From assembly GCA_009746045.1 (NCBI GenBank), contig RPFO01000310.1, forward strand, positions 1,833,142 through 1,897,141: DNA of 64,000 nt, read 5' to 3'. Both the position numbers and the translations under genes were made by a program. This stretch comes from Mesostigma viride (lineage: Eukaryota; Streptophyta; Mesostigmatophyceae; Mesostigmatales; Mesostigmataceae). Under the pieces are notes generated by a model, which made no database searches, was not told where the DNA came from, and worked only from the letters and a program-made list of their open reading frames with translations. This document shows, piece after piece, positions 10,752 through 21,910 of this stretch; position 1 is the stretch's first letter, and every line of letters begins with the position of its first letter.

Positions 10752-13037
10752 ATGAAAACCGGGCAGCGCTACACCTGTTTCTGGCTGCAGGCCGCGGCGC
10801 AGCTAGATGAAGGGGAGCGCCGCGCTTGCCGCGCCGCGCCGCGTCGCGCCAGATTGAGAACGCGTTCAATTTTGAATTCTAGAATTAATGGCGGGTATAA
10901 AATCTTAGCGTTAGAGTCGCTTCCGATGGTTGTTGACTGTCCGCAGCAGTCCGCCATTGGACTGTCTTTCCCTCCCTCCGCTTCGTCGTCCAATATTGGG
11001 GAGGCTTCAAACGAGCCTCCCGCCCCGCGATTGAAGCAGCAGAGCCTACTGGCCTACCGCTTCACTGCTTCACGGGTGTCTACCGCTACTACCACCACTG
11101 CCACTCAAGGTCTTCCGCCCAGCATTCGATACGTTCCAAGTGTCCAAGATGCGTTGCAGCGTTCAGCGGCAAGCAGCCGTGTGGCCGCCCCGCGTCCTCA
11201 ACGTCGCCTGGGACGGCCTATCCAGAGCCAGGCCTTTGCTACAACGCTGGGCACTGCAGCCCTGGCAGCCGTCAATGTCAACCATCAAGCAGCGGTTGAC
11301 ACGAGCGCCCGTCTATCAGGCTTGACCACAACGCAGGCGGACAGACACCGACCCTACCACCGCTTCTCCTCTGCTGACCGCATTTTTGTTTTGAGAGCTC
11401 GCGTAAGCCCGACTCTCAGGGGTTTGGGACGCTGTGGTCTGGTCGACTATCTGAAGTTTCAGTTTCCGGATCGGTTCGGAACTCTCAATGAGGCCCTCGT
11501 GCGCTACTGGGAGAAAGTGGAGTTCTGCAGGCATCAAGAGGAAGAGGATTTCTGGCTTGAGACCTGTTCCGAGGACAGCGATTTGGCCGTGGATGAAGAT
11601 CCGCTTCCTGGACAGAGGGCAGGGCCCGGGCGCAACAACGTGATGCCCCCTGAGGTGCTGAGCGAGGTTGACGAGTTTCTGCAAGCACAGTCCGACGCGG
11701 GTGCTCGCATGATCCCCAGGATCCTCCGCCCTTTCATTTTGGCCATCATCCTGAAGCACGGCCATGGCGGCCTGCTGATCGAGGGCGGGGGCAAATTTCA
11801 CCTGTCCTACAGGTGGATTCGCAACAGGTGCCTGAAGAAGCTGGGGCTCTCTTACCGGACGCCCACTAGCGCAGCTCAGAAGTTGCCAGCGGACTGGGAG
11901 CACCAGCTGCACCTGACTGCGCTGCGCTTGGCCTTCGTCGTCGCCATGCACAAAGTGCATCCGGATTTTGTCATTAACGTCGACCAGACCGGCATTTACT
12001 TGCTGGGCTACGGTGCTGGCAGGACCCGGGCGCGGAAGGGAAGCAAGGACGTGCGTGCACATGCTCAAGATGACAAGCGAATGATCACCGTGGTGCCCAG
12101 CATGTCAGCCTCTGGCGATGTGCTACGTCTCCAGCTCGTCTTTCAGGGCACCACCTGGCGATGCCTGCCCAAGATCAGCAGCACAGCTCCCGAGGATCTG
12201 AAGAAGTTTCACCTCACCCATACCAGCAACCACTGGTCATCTTTCACCACCATGACGCAGTATTTCCAGCAGGTGCCGGTTCCCCACATCAAGCGCAAGA
12301 TGGCGGAGCCTGCCCACCGCCAGAGCGGCGTTGTGTTTGGGATGCAGCGCTGTGTGCTGCTGTGGGACTGCTGGTCTGTGCACCGGTCGTCAGCCATGCT
12401 GAACTGGGTGGCAGAGAACTACCCATGGATCACCATCTTGTTCGTCCATGGTGGCTGCACGTCGGTGGGGCAGCCCCTCGACATCATCTTCCAGCGCCCC
12501 TTCAAGGTGGCGGTGAGCAACGCGTCGGCTGCCTGGTACACCGCCCAGATCCAGGCCAAGATGGAGGTCGACGAGATGTCCGCGAGGGAGGCGGCCGCAG
12601 CGATCAACATCCGCATGGCAGCCATCAAACCCCTGGTCCCTGAGTGGTGCTACAAGGGGTACGAATGGTGCAAGGAGCACCCCGAGATCATGAAGAAGGG
12701 CTTCGAGAAGGCCGGGCTTCTCAAGGCCTGGGACCCTGACTTCCAGCGAGAGGCCATGATGGCCGTGGCAGCGGGCACCATTTTCCCAGGCATCAGCGTC
12801 ATTCCGGACGAGTCGGGCCCTAACAAGCCCGAGAACCCCCATAAGGAGGGGGCAGGGCTTCAGTTTGCTGCCCTGCAAGAGCGCTACGGCGACCGCCCCC
12901 TGGAAGAGGTGGCAGCAGCAGGCCTGCAGGACCCTACTGAGGATGGCGAGGAGCTTGACCCCGTAGGGGGTGAGGATGGAGAGGCTAGCATGGAAGGGGG
13001 TGAGGATGGAGAAGGCATGGAAGGGGATGCAGATTAA
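10752..13037 (+). CDS. DDE_1-type (pogo-like) transposase, complete
   Basis: The protein would be 761 aa from 10752 or 703 aa from the ATG at 10926. A TATAAAA at 10896-10902 lies inside the longer version, so the real start may be 10926 or later. The catalytic triad of a DDE_1 transposase is visible: D411 in INVDQTG, D539 in LLWDCWSVH and D577 in GQPLDIIFQRPFK, giving DD37D spacing. The region before D411 should hold the DNA-binding part but shows no clear CENP-B motif. The C-terminus is acidic and repeats GGEDGE. It cuts and joins transposon ends at TA sites by family inference. It is GC-rich and uninterrupted, unlike most coding in this window. Confidence 0.88.
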   Translation: MKTGQRYTCFWLQAAAQLDEGERRACRAAPRRARLRTRSILNSRINGGYKILALESLPMVVDCPQQSAIGLSFPPSASSSNIGEASNEPPAPRLKQQSLLAYRFTASRVSTATTTTATQGLPPSIRYVPSVQDALQRSAASSRVAAPRPQRRLGRPIQSQAFATTLGTAALAAVNVNHQAAVDTSARLSGLTTTQADRHRPYHRFSSADRIFVLRARVSPTLRGLGRCGLVDYLKFQFPDRFGTLNEALVRYWEKVEFCRHQEEEDFWLETCSEDSDLAVDEDPLPGQRAGPGRNNVMPPEVLSEVDEFLQAQSDAGARMIPRILRPFILAIILKHGHGGLLIEGGGKFHLSYRWIRNRCLKKLGLSYRTPTSAAQKLPADWEHQLHLTALRLAFVVAMHKVHPDFVINVDQTGIYLLGYGAGRTRARKGSKDVRAHAQDDKRMITVVPSMSASGDVLRLQLVFQGTTWRCLPKISSTAPEDLKKFHLTHTSNHWSSFTTMTQYFQQVPVPHIKRKMAEPAHRQSGVVFGMQRCVLLWDCWSVHRSSAMLNWVAENYPWITILFVHGGCTSVGQPLDIIFQRPFKVAVSNASAAWYTAQIQAKMEVDEMSAREAAAAINIRMAAIKPLVPEWCYKGYEWCKEHPEIMKKGFEKAGLLKAWDPDFQREAMMAVAAGTIFPGISVIPDESGPNKPENPHKEGAGLQFAALQERYGDRPLEEVAAAGLQDPTEDGEELDPVGGEDGEASMEGGEDGEGMEGDAD
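10896..10902 (+). promoter_or_regulatory. TATA box candidate for the transposase
   Basis: TATAAAA lies 24-30 bp upstream of the ATG at 10926. If used, transcription would begin near that ATG and translation would need it or a later ATG. The motif may be fortuitous. Confidence 0.35.
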
Positions 13038-13660
13038 AGAAGTGAGGGGCTGTTTTATTCATTCTTGGGTGCCCTAATTAAAACTGTGGGTGGTGCTGAT
13101 GGATGATAATGTTAATTTTATATTGTAATTTGCCGAGACCTTGGTACTAGGGCTTGAAGCAATTATGATGATTTGCATGGTCCAGCTAGACAACCTAAGC
13201 CGTACTTTAACACAAGTTAGACAAGTACCTTTTGCATTTGGGTATGATCAGGGAGGATACGTCCTGAATACTCAAGTTACATTTTATTTTGAACATAAAA
13301 TTTGAGCACTAACTTAATATAATCACTAGGTACTGATTTGGGCCATATTTCTGATTAGGGCCATGTTGGGTTAATTAATTAAGAAATAGCACTGATTAGG
13401 GCCCTGTTAGCACTAATTAGGGGCCCTATTAGCACTGATTAGGGGCCCTATTAATTAAGATTAGGGCCTTATGTCATACTGGTACTCATTTAATTGTCAG
13501 ATAGGAACTGCGCTTGGTGGGTAATTAATGTACTTGGTAGGTTAGAATCCAAGTCAGACACTGAACTAGGTGCCCTAATATAAACAAGCTCCCGGGCTCG
13601 AAGTTTACCTAACCCGGGCTGAACTTTCCCCGCAAAGTGTCAAAACCATGCAGAAAAACC
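13038..13660. other. 3' non-coding part of the pogo-type element
   Basis: AT-rich and without frames. It holds several near-copies of GCACTGATTAGGGCCCTGTTA around 13330-13470 and TGTAA words that could act as green-algal poly(A) signals. Confidence 0.5.
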
Positions 13661-13732
13661 CTCGAAAAAATATTAATTCGCAATGTGATTTCAGCCACTA
13701 CGGTACTCTGGGGGACTCGACTCACTCGAGTT

Positions 13733-14175
13733 CGGCAGTCCCCTATTCGGAAATCCCGGATCATATGTACTCCACACTATGTACTCTTGGAGTACATAGT
13801 GTGCCACCCTATGTACTCTTGGAGTACATAGTGTGGAGTACAAAGTCACTCCTTCCTATGTAATACGGGCGTGTCTCACCGCGTCGGCAGTCCCCTATTC
13901 GGAAATCCCGGATCATATGTACTCCACACTATGTACTCTTGGAGTACATAGTGTGCCACCCTATGTACTCTTGGAGTACATAGGGTGGAGTACATAGTCA
14001 CTCCTTCCTATGTAATACGGGCGTGTCTCACCGCGTCGGCAGTCCCCTATTCGGAAATCCCGGATCATATGTACTCCACACTATGTACTCTTGGAGTACA
14101 TAGTGTGCCACCCTATGTACTCTTGGAGTACATAGGGTGGAGTACATAGTCACACCTTCCTATGTAATACGGGGG
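13733..14175 (+). repeat. Satellite, period 152 bp, three copies, with internal hairpins
   Basis: CGGCAGTCCCC starts at 13733, 13885 and 14037. Each unit contains two inverted repeats built on CTATGTACTCTTGGAGTACATAG, so every unit can fold into paired hairpins. Copies are nearly identical. Confidence 0.9.
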
Positions 14176-14402
14176 TGTAATTATATGTAATCATGTGTAA
14201 TCATCGGTAAAAATCGGTAATCATTTGTCCTTTTTTGGCAATCATTTCGGTCAGGGTCACGTGTGCTTGTCTGCATGATCGATCGTCCAGACAAGCTGCA
14301 CTGCCCCCAAGACCCTAAGTTACACACGATGATGTTGTTGGGTGTTGAAATGGAACAACGAAGGTCGAAAGCCTGCGCTTAATGTAAATTATTAATTACG
14401 AG
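14176..14402. other. No gene recognised
   Basis: An AT-rich junction between the satellite and the LINE ORF1 fragment, with repeated GTAATCAT/GGTAAAAATC words at 14178-14230. Confidence 0.4.
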
Positions 14403-14423
14403 CGACCACCATGGAAAGTCCCG

Positions 14424-15618
14424 TTACAGCCACAATGGAAAATCCCGTTGACATCGCGCAAAAACAGGACAAGAGAAAGCGGCAAGTGGCCGAAGCAGTC
14501 CGCCGGTGGCGGTTGAAAAAGAGGGGGAAGAAGAGGGGGACGACTCAATGCATACGTAGTCAGGCGATGGAGGGTGGCAACGCCGCTCCCCCTGGACGAT
14601 GGTGCTGTTCCACACCGCGCTCCTCGCCTTCAGTTGAGCCGGCGTGTAGTCCTCGTCGAGGCTGAAGTCGCCGGGCTGGAGCAGACGACGTGCTCCCAGC
14701 ACGAGGCGTTTGTCGTGCATGGAGGCCATGGTGACGACGACCAGGCCCGGAGGGCCTGGCAGCCGAATGGCTCGTTCAATGACAACACGGTTCTGGAGCT
14801 GCATCTTCCCCAGAAACGCTGGGCCGCGCAGCTCCTCGGCAAGTGAGTGTGCTGTCTCATGTGCTGCCGCGCCTGTCTGGAAGCCTTTGATTACCATATT
14901 GCGCTGGCGTTGCTGCACTGCATTCTGGGTGACCGCAGCGGTAGCTGCAGACTTGGCCGCCTGTTGAACGATGGTGGTCAACTGCTTGCCGGTGACGTCG
15001 GCAAACGTGGTAGTTTTGGCGGGGGCTGCCATGGCTTTCTTCAGCTCCAGCAATTGTGCCGTCGCAGCTGCACACGCCTCCGTCAGGACCTTAATGTCGC
15101 CCTGCACGGTCGTAAAAGACTGTGCGACGTCCTGCCGCTGCACGTTAACATCGGTCGCGGGGGCTGGCCTGGCGATGGTCGTCGCCGGCAGCTCGACAAG
15201 TTCAGGGCAGCACGAAATAAGACAGGCAAGCCGACGCTGGCGCTCATCCCAATGAGGCCATTCATCCGAAGCAGCCTCCATAACCTGGCCGCTCTTAGGG
15301 TGGCGAATCGGGGCATCGTTGTCGTTGCGGAGCTTCAGCACGCTTGTCACAGCGGCGTCGTCGCAGGCGAGTAAGGTATCGATGTCTGCCAGGCTCAAAC
15401 GCTGGCCTGGCATGTAGAATGAGGAAGAAATGGCGTCCGGCAAATACTAAGGTTTCAGCCGCTATCGGAGTTGCTTCCGAAGTTGCTTCCGAAGTCTTGG
15501 ATCGCTTGTTAGCGGCGTTCTTGGCGACGACAATGTCGTGGGCGATTTTGTTTGCAGCAATCTGGGCATCAATAGAATCGGCGGCAAGAGCTGAAGACGA
15601 TGCGGGGACCTCCATAGC
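14424..15618 (-). pseudogene. Non-LTR (L1-type) retrotransposon ORF1-like protein
   Basis: A 339-codon minus-strand frame (14424-15443), plus an upstream frame starting MEVPASSSALAADSIDAQIA near 15618, together resemble an L1-type ORF1 protein. An alanine-rich, coiled-coil-like middle (VQGDIKVLTEACAAATAQLL) is followed by an RRM-like block (NMVIKGFQ, then LVVVTMASMHDKRLVLGARR) and the C-terminal signature FSLDEDYTPAQLKAR. The same order is seen in the fragment at 50602-50962. Two frames need a shift near 15440, and no ORF2 follows, so it is a broken 5' piece. L1 ORF1 proteins bind RNA as trimers; that role is assumed by family. Confidence 0.6.
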
Positions 15619-15828
15619 TACGTTTAATAGCACCTAGACGAGGGCAGGGGACGCAGGCACACTGATCACGTGCGTGGTGCCGCCGTAATGTGCAGAAAAA
15701 TAGCGAGATCTGCTGGGCAGGCCGCTGGCGATAACTTGCGAAATCCTGGGCGATGGCTGCCAAAAATTAGATCGGCGTGTTCATCATCAAAAGGCGAGTC
15801 TATTGCAATTTACCCGACCAAATTTCAT

Positions 15829-16607
15829 CATGGATGGATGGATGGATGGATGCATGGATGGAGTGAGTGAGTGAGTGAGGGAGGGAGGGAGGAGGGAGGG
15901 AGGGAGGAGGGAGGGAGGGAGGGAGGGAGGGAGGAGGGAGGGAGGAGGGAGGGAGGGAGGGAGGGAGGGAGGGAGGGAGGGAGGGAGGGAGGGAGGGAGG
16001 GAGAGGAGGGAGGGAGGGAGGGAGGGAGGGAGGGAGGGAGGGAGGGAGGGAGGGAGGGAGGGAGGGAGGGAGGGAGGGAGGGAGGGAGGAGGGAGGAGGA
16101 GGGAGGGAGGGAGGGAGGGAGGGAGGGAGGAGGGAGGGAGGGAGGAGGGAGGGAGGGAGGGAGGGAGGAGGGAGGGAGGGAGGGAGGGAGGGAGGGAGGG
16201 GAGGGAGGGAGGGAGGAGGGAGGGAGGGAGGGAGGGAGGGAGGGAGGGAGGGAGGGAGGGAGGGAGGGAGGGAGGAGGGAGGGAGGGAGGGAGGGAGGGA
16301 GGGAGGGAGGGAGGAGGGAGGGAGGGAGGAGGGAGGGAGGAGGGAGGGAGGGAGGGAGGGAGGAGGAGGGAGGGAGGGAGGAGGGAGGGAGGGAGGGAGG
16401 GAGGAGGGAGGGAGGGAGGGAGGGAGGGAGGGAGGAGGGAGGGAGGGAGGGAGGGAGGGAGGGAGGGAGGGAGGGAGGGAGGGAGGAGAGGAGGGAGGGA
16501 GGGAGGGAGGAGGGAGGGAGGAGGGAGGAGGGAGGGAGGGAGGGAGGGAGGGAGGGAGGGAGGGAGGGAGGGAGGGATGGAGGGATGGATGGATGGATGG
16601 ATGGATG
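15829..16607 (+). repeat. Microsatellite (GGGA)n with GGAT borders
   Basis: About 700 bp of GGGA with frequent GGA slips (15878-16577), entered through GGAT and GAGT units and left through GGAT. Long frames on both strands (Gly-Arg-Glu or Pro-Ser-Leu rich) are artefacts of the repeat. Confidence 0.97.
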
Positions 16608-16699
16608 TAATTAATTAAGGGGACGTGGCGCGCCGAATATTTTCCGCGCGAAAAAATTCGCGGTACCAGCCGTACCGTGAAAAGTGGGTGCACCGTGCG

Positions 16700-17850
16700 C
16701 GCACCCCTTGCGGAAGTGGTCATGGCGACTGCGTTTAGGTGAAACTAGCAATGTAGGGCTAGAGAAATGCAAAAAAAATGCTCGAATGTTGAAGAAGATG
16801 ATTTCATGATGTTGGGTTGTGGCGGCAAGTAGCTGGTTTACAATATCGCTGCTTTCTTTTACTGCCATCGGCATGGGGGTTAAACTGCATTTTTTGGTCG
16901 CGCGGAATAAAATAGAGTTCGTGATAGCGGCAGTAAATTCGCAGTTTTGGGGGCCTTTTTGACCGTCAGGGATGCATTAATATCGGTAGCATTGAATTCT
17001 AAACTGAACTGGTGCTTTTTGCTACATTTTCGGCCATTGTCGGTAAGTAATTCTTCAGGCCTGCGCAGTGCATGTCGGAACCTTCCATGGAAGAACGGCC
17101 GTTGTTGCGCGCCTGAGCGAGGGATCTGCGAGGGCAAGGTATAGATTTGTCGCGAATGTTATGTGCTATCAGTTCTTTCTTCTATGAGCTCATCGTTCGA
17201 AGGTTTTTGCGTTCTGTTTGGGCCGTTTCCGCCAGCTAGCTCGCCGTTGCTTGCCGAATACCTGGCAGCTTTAGATTGTTTTCGTTGATGTCGTGGTTAG
17301 GGCCGCTTCAGTCGAAGCCTATAGCTTCTCGGGAAGGTTTAAGGCATTTCATAAAACGTGTTCTGGCAAGGATGGTGTGCGTATGGACGCTTCTTGTTGT
17401 GTTAGAGTGACGCACCCTCTCTTCGCAGCGGCATCACAGCGCTCATGCGCTGGAGGGCCGCCAATGGTTTCTTTCCATTTTCTCGTGCAGGGGAGGAAGT
17501 GTTTTATGGACGATCATGTTGGAGATATTGCATTAGTGTGACTGCATGTAGATAGCTGCCACCATTGGTTTATTTGAGCTTTCCCTTGATATGATGATGT
17601 GAAAAGACTGCAATGTGCTGAGCCAACCATGGTTGACATGGTTGACTGCATGCCATCGTTGTATGCCATGATCTCCTTGGTTCCTTGCCCTCCATAGTTC
17701 CAGTTTGTTGCCCATCTCAGGTAGGGCAGTGAAGGAGTTGTTGCTGTGTTGATTAGCTTGGTTGGCATAAACCTTACACTCTAACCTGGGAGAAACATAG
17801 AAAATGCTGGTCAGGCATTTTAGTGCCATCATCATTATTGCTATTCACAT
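16700..17850 (+). repeat. Dispersed repeat family R1, copy a
   Basis: Over 1 kb aligned with 60950-61745 (same strand) and, in part, with 23440-22450 (inverted). A peptide conserved across copies reads HPLFAAASQRS...GPP...HF near 17410-17490. It ends at a polypyrimidine-CAG (TTTTCTCGTGCAG) that looks like a splice acceptor in all three copies. Either a decayed gene family or an element with introns; not identified. Confidence 0.65.
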
Positions 17851-19600
17851 GCTTATATGTCTGGCCATGCTCGAGGGACGGTGAAGGTGTATGAGGTGTG
17901 TGGCCACCCCTTTGTACTTCATAACATATTCAGCATGTATTTGATGCATGTTGGATGGCATGTAAAGTGTGATTGTGTTAACTTGGTTACTGAGTGGTCC
18001 TTAGCGCCTGTCAGGTGGTCGTCTAGGAAACCCATCAGTGCGTGTCACAGTGACCCCAAACCTTGAGCATGTGTCGTCATCAGTGTGCAAGAGTTATTTA
18101 TATGTGCTTTTGGTCATAGATTTGCTGAGTTCTAATCATGAAGTTTACAAGGTAACCTTGGGTTGACTGATGTGTATGCTCTCTTGGCATGTTTGCCTAA
18201 CGATCGTGTTGCTATGCTTAGGCTGGCAAGGTTGGCCATGCCGAGGGCAGGTGAGGGCAGATGAGGTGCCTAGCTGTTTGCTTATGTATTGTGATCGAGT
18301 AGGGCATGCTTTCAGGCTTTTTGGATGGAAAACATCATGCCTAACTGGCCTTGTACAAAGAAAAACCTCCTTTAGCTTATGTTCAGGTTTTAGCACGTTT
18401 AACTTTATAACTTGAGCTAGACTTGTGGGAATGACCTGGGACTTGGAAGACAGTTGTCCCCCTGTTAGACGAATTTTCGCTGCAGAAAAAAGTATTTTTT
18501 TGACGTGTTTATAAAAAGTTATTCCCAATGTCCGGTAAAAAAAGGGTCGTTTTGCGGGGAAATTAATAACTGTTCGAGGTTTTGCCCTTTCCATGATGTA
18601 AATAGCTCAGCAAGCTACAAACTCAGGGAACTAAAAACGCTGCAGGCAGTTTTGCAAATAAATGTGTGCATTGGCTGGGGCATACCCAGCCCTAATTAGC
18701 GTCTTTTGCTATTTATAGCGCATTATTGGTGTATATATGGGGGTAGTACCCCCAACAAGTGCATGGACAACTCACTAGAGATGTTATTTAGTGCCCCCAA
18801 TCATAACTTAGGGTTGTGCAAATGAGTTTCAAGTGATATTAGCATAGGTCAATTTTTAAGGGTTTTGGGGTGCCACCTCCCCTTAATGGTCAAATTAAAG
18901 GCAATCATGGTACATGAAGCGAGACAAATCATGCCTGGACGCATGGCGATGTAAGAGCCCCCCCTCCCCCACGCCAGGAGGAAGGGGTGCGTGACTGAGT
19001 AGAGTAGTTAGTAGGATTTTGTATTAAGAGAGACAACTTTGTATATTATCAAGGAGACAACTTTGTATATAAGATTATAGAGTGAGATCAGCTAGTCTTC
19101 GCGGCTCAGTTCTAATGCACCCACCCCCATCAGTCCATGGAATACGTGCTCCTGCTCCAGATCCTTAATTAAGGCCAAAATGAGTCCCTTCCAAACAACG
19201 TTTGCACTTAGATAGTTAGACAAATTATGCCCGACAAAGCTGGAACTTAACAGCCACAATTAATTACGGTTGTTCAGACCTTGTACAACGCCTCAGGGCA
19301 TTTGGAGCCCTGAATGGTAACAAATGCTAACAAGGTAGTGTTGCTATCAATAATGATTTTAAAAATTAATATGATGTCATTAATTAATTAATTAATTATC
19401 AACATCACTCCGTTGGGAGTAAATGTAGCACATATCCCTGAGAAGGGGCATATGGCTTTTAATACATTCTAGGCTACTTCATGCAAGGGTGGGAATGTAA
19501 GCTACCCCTGCTCTAGGTGCACCAGGGCACCTGCACCACCATGTCATATTACAACCAAAACTGGTCGTCATCATGCAAGCATCTGAAGCATGGTCGCAAA
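17851..19600. other. No gene recognised
   Basis: AT-rich. 18951-19122 begins TGTAAGAG, ends TAATGCA and contains TATA-like words, so it could be a solo LTR, but no target duplication supports this. A TTAA run is at 19379-19397. A 149-codon minus frame (18145-18594) has no motif. Confidence 0.3.
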
Positions 19601-19820
19601 ACTTCGTGTGCAAAATCTCATGTCATAAGGAGCCCAACATTATGACAATTGCCAGGCTTTGTAAAGATTTTTGATTTAACGATGACTACAGCACAAACAG
19701 TGAGCGAAACCCTGGTGCATGTGAATGCCTGAGTGGCGACTGTTCCTAACAGAATGCAAGATGTAAGGTAGACATTGCGAGTATGCCACAAATGTGTGAT
19801 GTGCAGTGCACATGCATGTG

Positions 19821-19877
19821 AGCTACCATGGTCCGGATTCTCCCGATTTCTGGCCTGCGCTGGTTGTCTCCTTGATG
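19821..19877 (-). repeat. 55-bp exact repeat shared with 34176-34231
   Basis: The stretch starting GAGCTACCATGGTCCGGATT is identical at both places. On the minus strand it encodes IKETTSAGQKSGESGPW and a stop. Both copies lie inside CACTA-like elements, so this could be a captured last exon or a shared internal piece. Confidence 0.6.
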
Positions 19878-20149
19878 TATACCCCATGACACCATACTTC
19901 TAAACTACTTAAGAACCTTGGCACATTGCAAAATGGGAAAGAAAGCTGAACAATACATGCAACATCACTCACTAACACAGCCATGTGATTGCTACCAACA
20001 CGTACCATGTACGTCCTGTGTGAAATTATTGGCAACGACACGCCAAGCAAACGCCAAGGTATAGTATAACTGCGACAGGCTGGCACATGTCACCTGGCAT
20101 CCACGTATGCTCACCCCAAGGCATTGGCATATCCCCATGTCTATATCCG

Positions 20150-20960
20150 TTGCCCTTTGTGCGTACCGAGTCACCCATGCAGTCACCCACCCATGCATCC
20201 ACCTGGCCCACCCACACAAGTACTCATACACTTGCGCACCTGAGTACCCAGCCACCCACTGGTCCACCCACCCGGTGACCCAGCCAGCCAGCCACGCACC
20301 TACTAAACCAACCTATCTAACCACTCGTGCACCCAGGCACCCAGCCACATACCCACCCACTGGGACATCCACCCACCCAGCTAGCCACATATGCAATCTA
20401 CCCACCTAGGCAATAAGGAGGCATTCACCCATCCTTTTATCCAGGCACCCATTACTAAAACCACGCAGCCACCTAACCACCCAGCCAGCTGGCCCCATGT
20501 GTGCCCACCGGGCCGCCCACCCCTGACCCACCCACGCCCCTTCCCACTCGACCACTCTTTCCCCCCATACCCTTATACCCACCGACCTGCACCCACTCAC
20601 CCTCACACATCCACATCCTCTCAGCCAGTCACCCACCCATCTCACCCCTAACATGCACAGCCCTCCACCCGCGATAGGTGAGTCGATCCCAACTACAAAA
20701 CCACCCACCCACCCATATCCGTGCACCCACCCACCCATCTACCTTCCCCATCGCTCACCCCACCCACTTCTAATCACAGCTACACATCCACCCGCCACAA
20801 ACCAACGGTGCAAATCCTCCAGCCCATGCAACAGTTTCACTCAGGCATCCAACAATGCACCCACCTAGGAGTTCCCAAACCCCGTCGATCCCCCAGCCAC
20901 CTGGCGATTCACTTATAAGCAACCACCCTTGCACCCATCCACCCACCATAACCACCCACC
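20150..20960 (+). repeat. Degenerate (CCCA)n-rich stretch
   Basis: Loose CACCCACCCAGCCA units with no reliable period. Frames on both strands are proline/histidine or glycine/tryptophan rich and not credible. Confidence 0.8.
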
Positions 20961-20966
20961 CACCCG

Positions 20967-21095
20967 CCCTCCCTCCCTCCCTCCCTCCCTCCCTCCCTCC
21001 CTCCCTCCCCTCCCTCCCTCCCTCCCTCCCTCCCTCCCTCCCTCCCTCCCTCCCTCCCTCCCTCCCTCCCTCCCTCCCTCCCTCCCTCCCTCCCG
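20967..21095 (+). repeat. Microsatellite (CCCT)n
   Basis: About 32 CCCT units, the complement of the GGGA run at 15878-16577. The pair forms a potential long inverted repeat within the same CACTA-like element. Confidence 0.97.
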
Positions 21096-21099
21096 CCAC

Positions 21100-21910
21100 C
21101 CCACCCACCCACCCTCTCCAACTGCATGTGGACTGCCTCTCCCAGCGACTCGGCCAGCCATTTGAGTGTGTTTGGGACCATATGCTGATGCCCATGGATA
21201 TTACGCGCGCCATCAACCAGGCAACACCAGTGACACTTGAGCTCCTTGTTATCCTTCTCATCGGATGTACTGACGACACCCTGCACAATTACAGCTCACA
21301 AGGCAACTAACATGCTGGAGGAACGCATCCGCCGCAGTGGACGTCAGTAACGGATGTTGCAATGTTGCTGGAGGGAGGTCAATCGACCGCACCCGTACAT
21401 ACAAGGGGCAATTATTGATGCGTCATACCCACAACAGGAAGAAAATGTGGCACAACTAACCTTGCCATCAAAATGGACGGAGTTGGAGACCAACTGCAGC
21501 GCGGCATTCGCAAGGGCACAGGCTGTGTTGTTCAGCAGGTCCACCGCTGGACTGCACGATGCCGAGTCCAGGTTCTTCCTTACACAAACTCTCCACAAGC
21601 ATGATTGTCGCGTCCTTGGCTGCCAACTGCGGAAAGGAGGCCAGTGCTCGCTTCAGCAGGAACTCGGCAATTGCAATCATGGTGGGCCCTGGCACGATTT
21701 GCAGGCCTACACATGCTTGCCCCGCATGTGCCTCCCCCACGTGTGCATCCACCGCAGTTGACGTGCTTGCTCGCAGCTCCCACTACCGCTGGCTTCGTTG
21801 CCATGTTCCTCCACCCGTTGCCTCTTGCATCTTAGCTGTTCCTCGCGCTTCTCCGCAGCCTCTCTTTCCCTCTCTTCCTCTCTCTTTTCTGCTGCCGTTC
21901 ATGCCTTGCT
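21100..21910 (-). pseudogene. Decayed coding-like segment, unidentified
   Basis: On the minus strand a charged segment (EAAEKREEQLRCKRQRVEE, near 21880-21830) is followed after a frame change by a hydrophobic stretch with IAIAEFLLKRALASFPQLAAK (21700-21630) and further open coding to about 21110. Composition resembles protein-coding DNA more than its surroundings, but frames are broken and no family is recognised. Confidence 0.3.

Larger units (their letters stand above)
10662..13703 (+). mobile_element. Intact pogo/Tc1-mariner-type transposon
   Basis: A 3,042-bp element with perfect 37-bp terminal inverted repeats (10662-10698 and 13667-13703; ends CCGTAGTGGCTGAAATCACA) and TA on both sides (10660-10661, 13704-13705), the duplication expected of Tc1/mariner/pogo elements. 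A motif near 10737-10768 (CCCCGTAAAGTATGAAAACC) recurs loosely at 13628-13653, so subterminal repeats may be present. One uninterrupted transposase frame fills it. Perfect TIRs with an open gene suggest recent, possibly current, mobility. Confidence 0.88.

Noticed and set aside
15800-16723. Frames of 247-307 codons over the GGGA run
   Set aside because: They translate a tetranucleotide repeat and are open in several frames at once.
18951-19122. Solo LTR starting TGTAAGAG and ending TAATGCA
   Set aside because: No flanking target duplication and no second copy in the window.
20150-21310. Proline-rich and glycine-rich frames around the CCCT run
   Set aside because: Low-complexity sequence with no fixed frame or domain.
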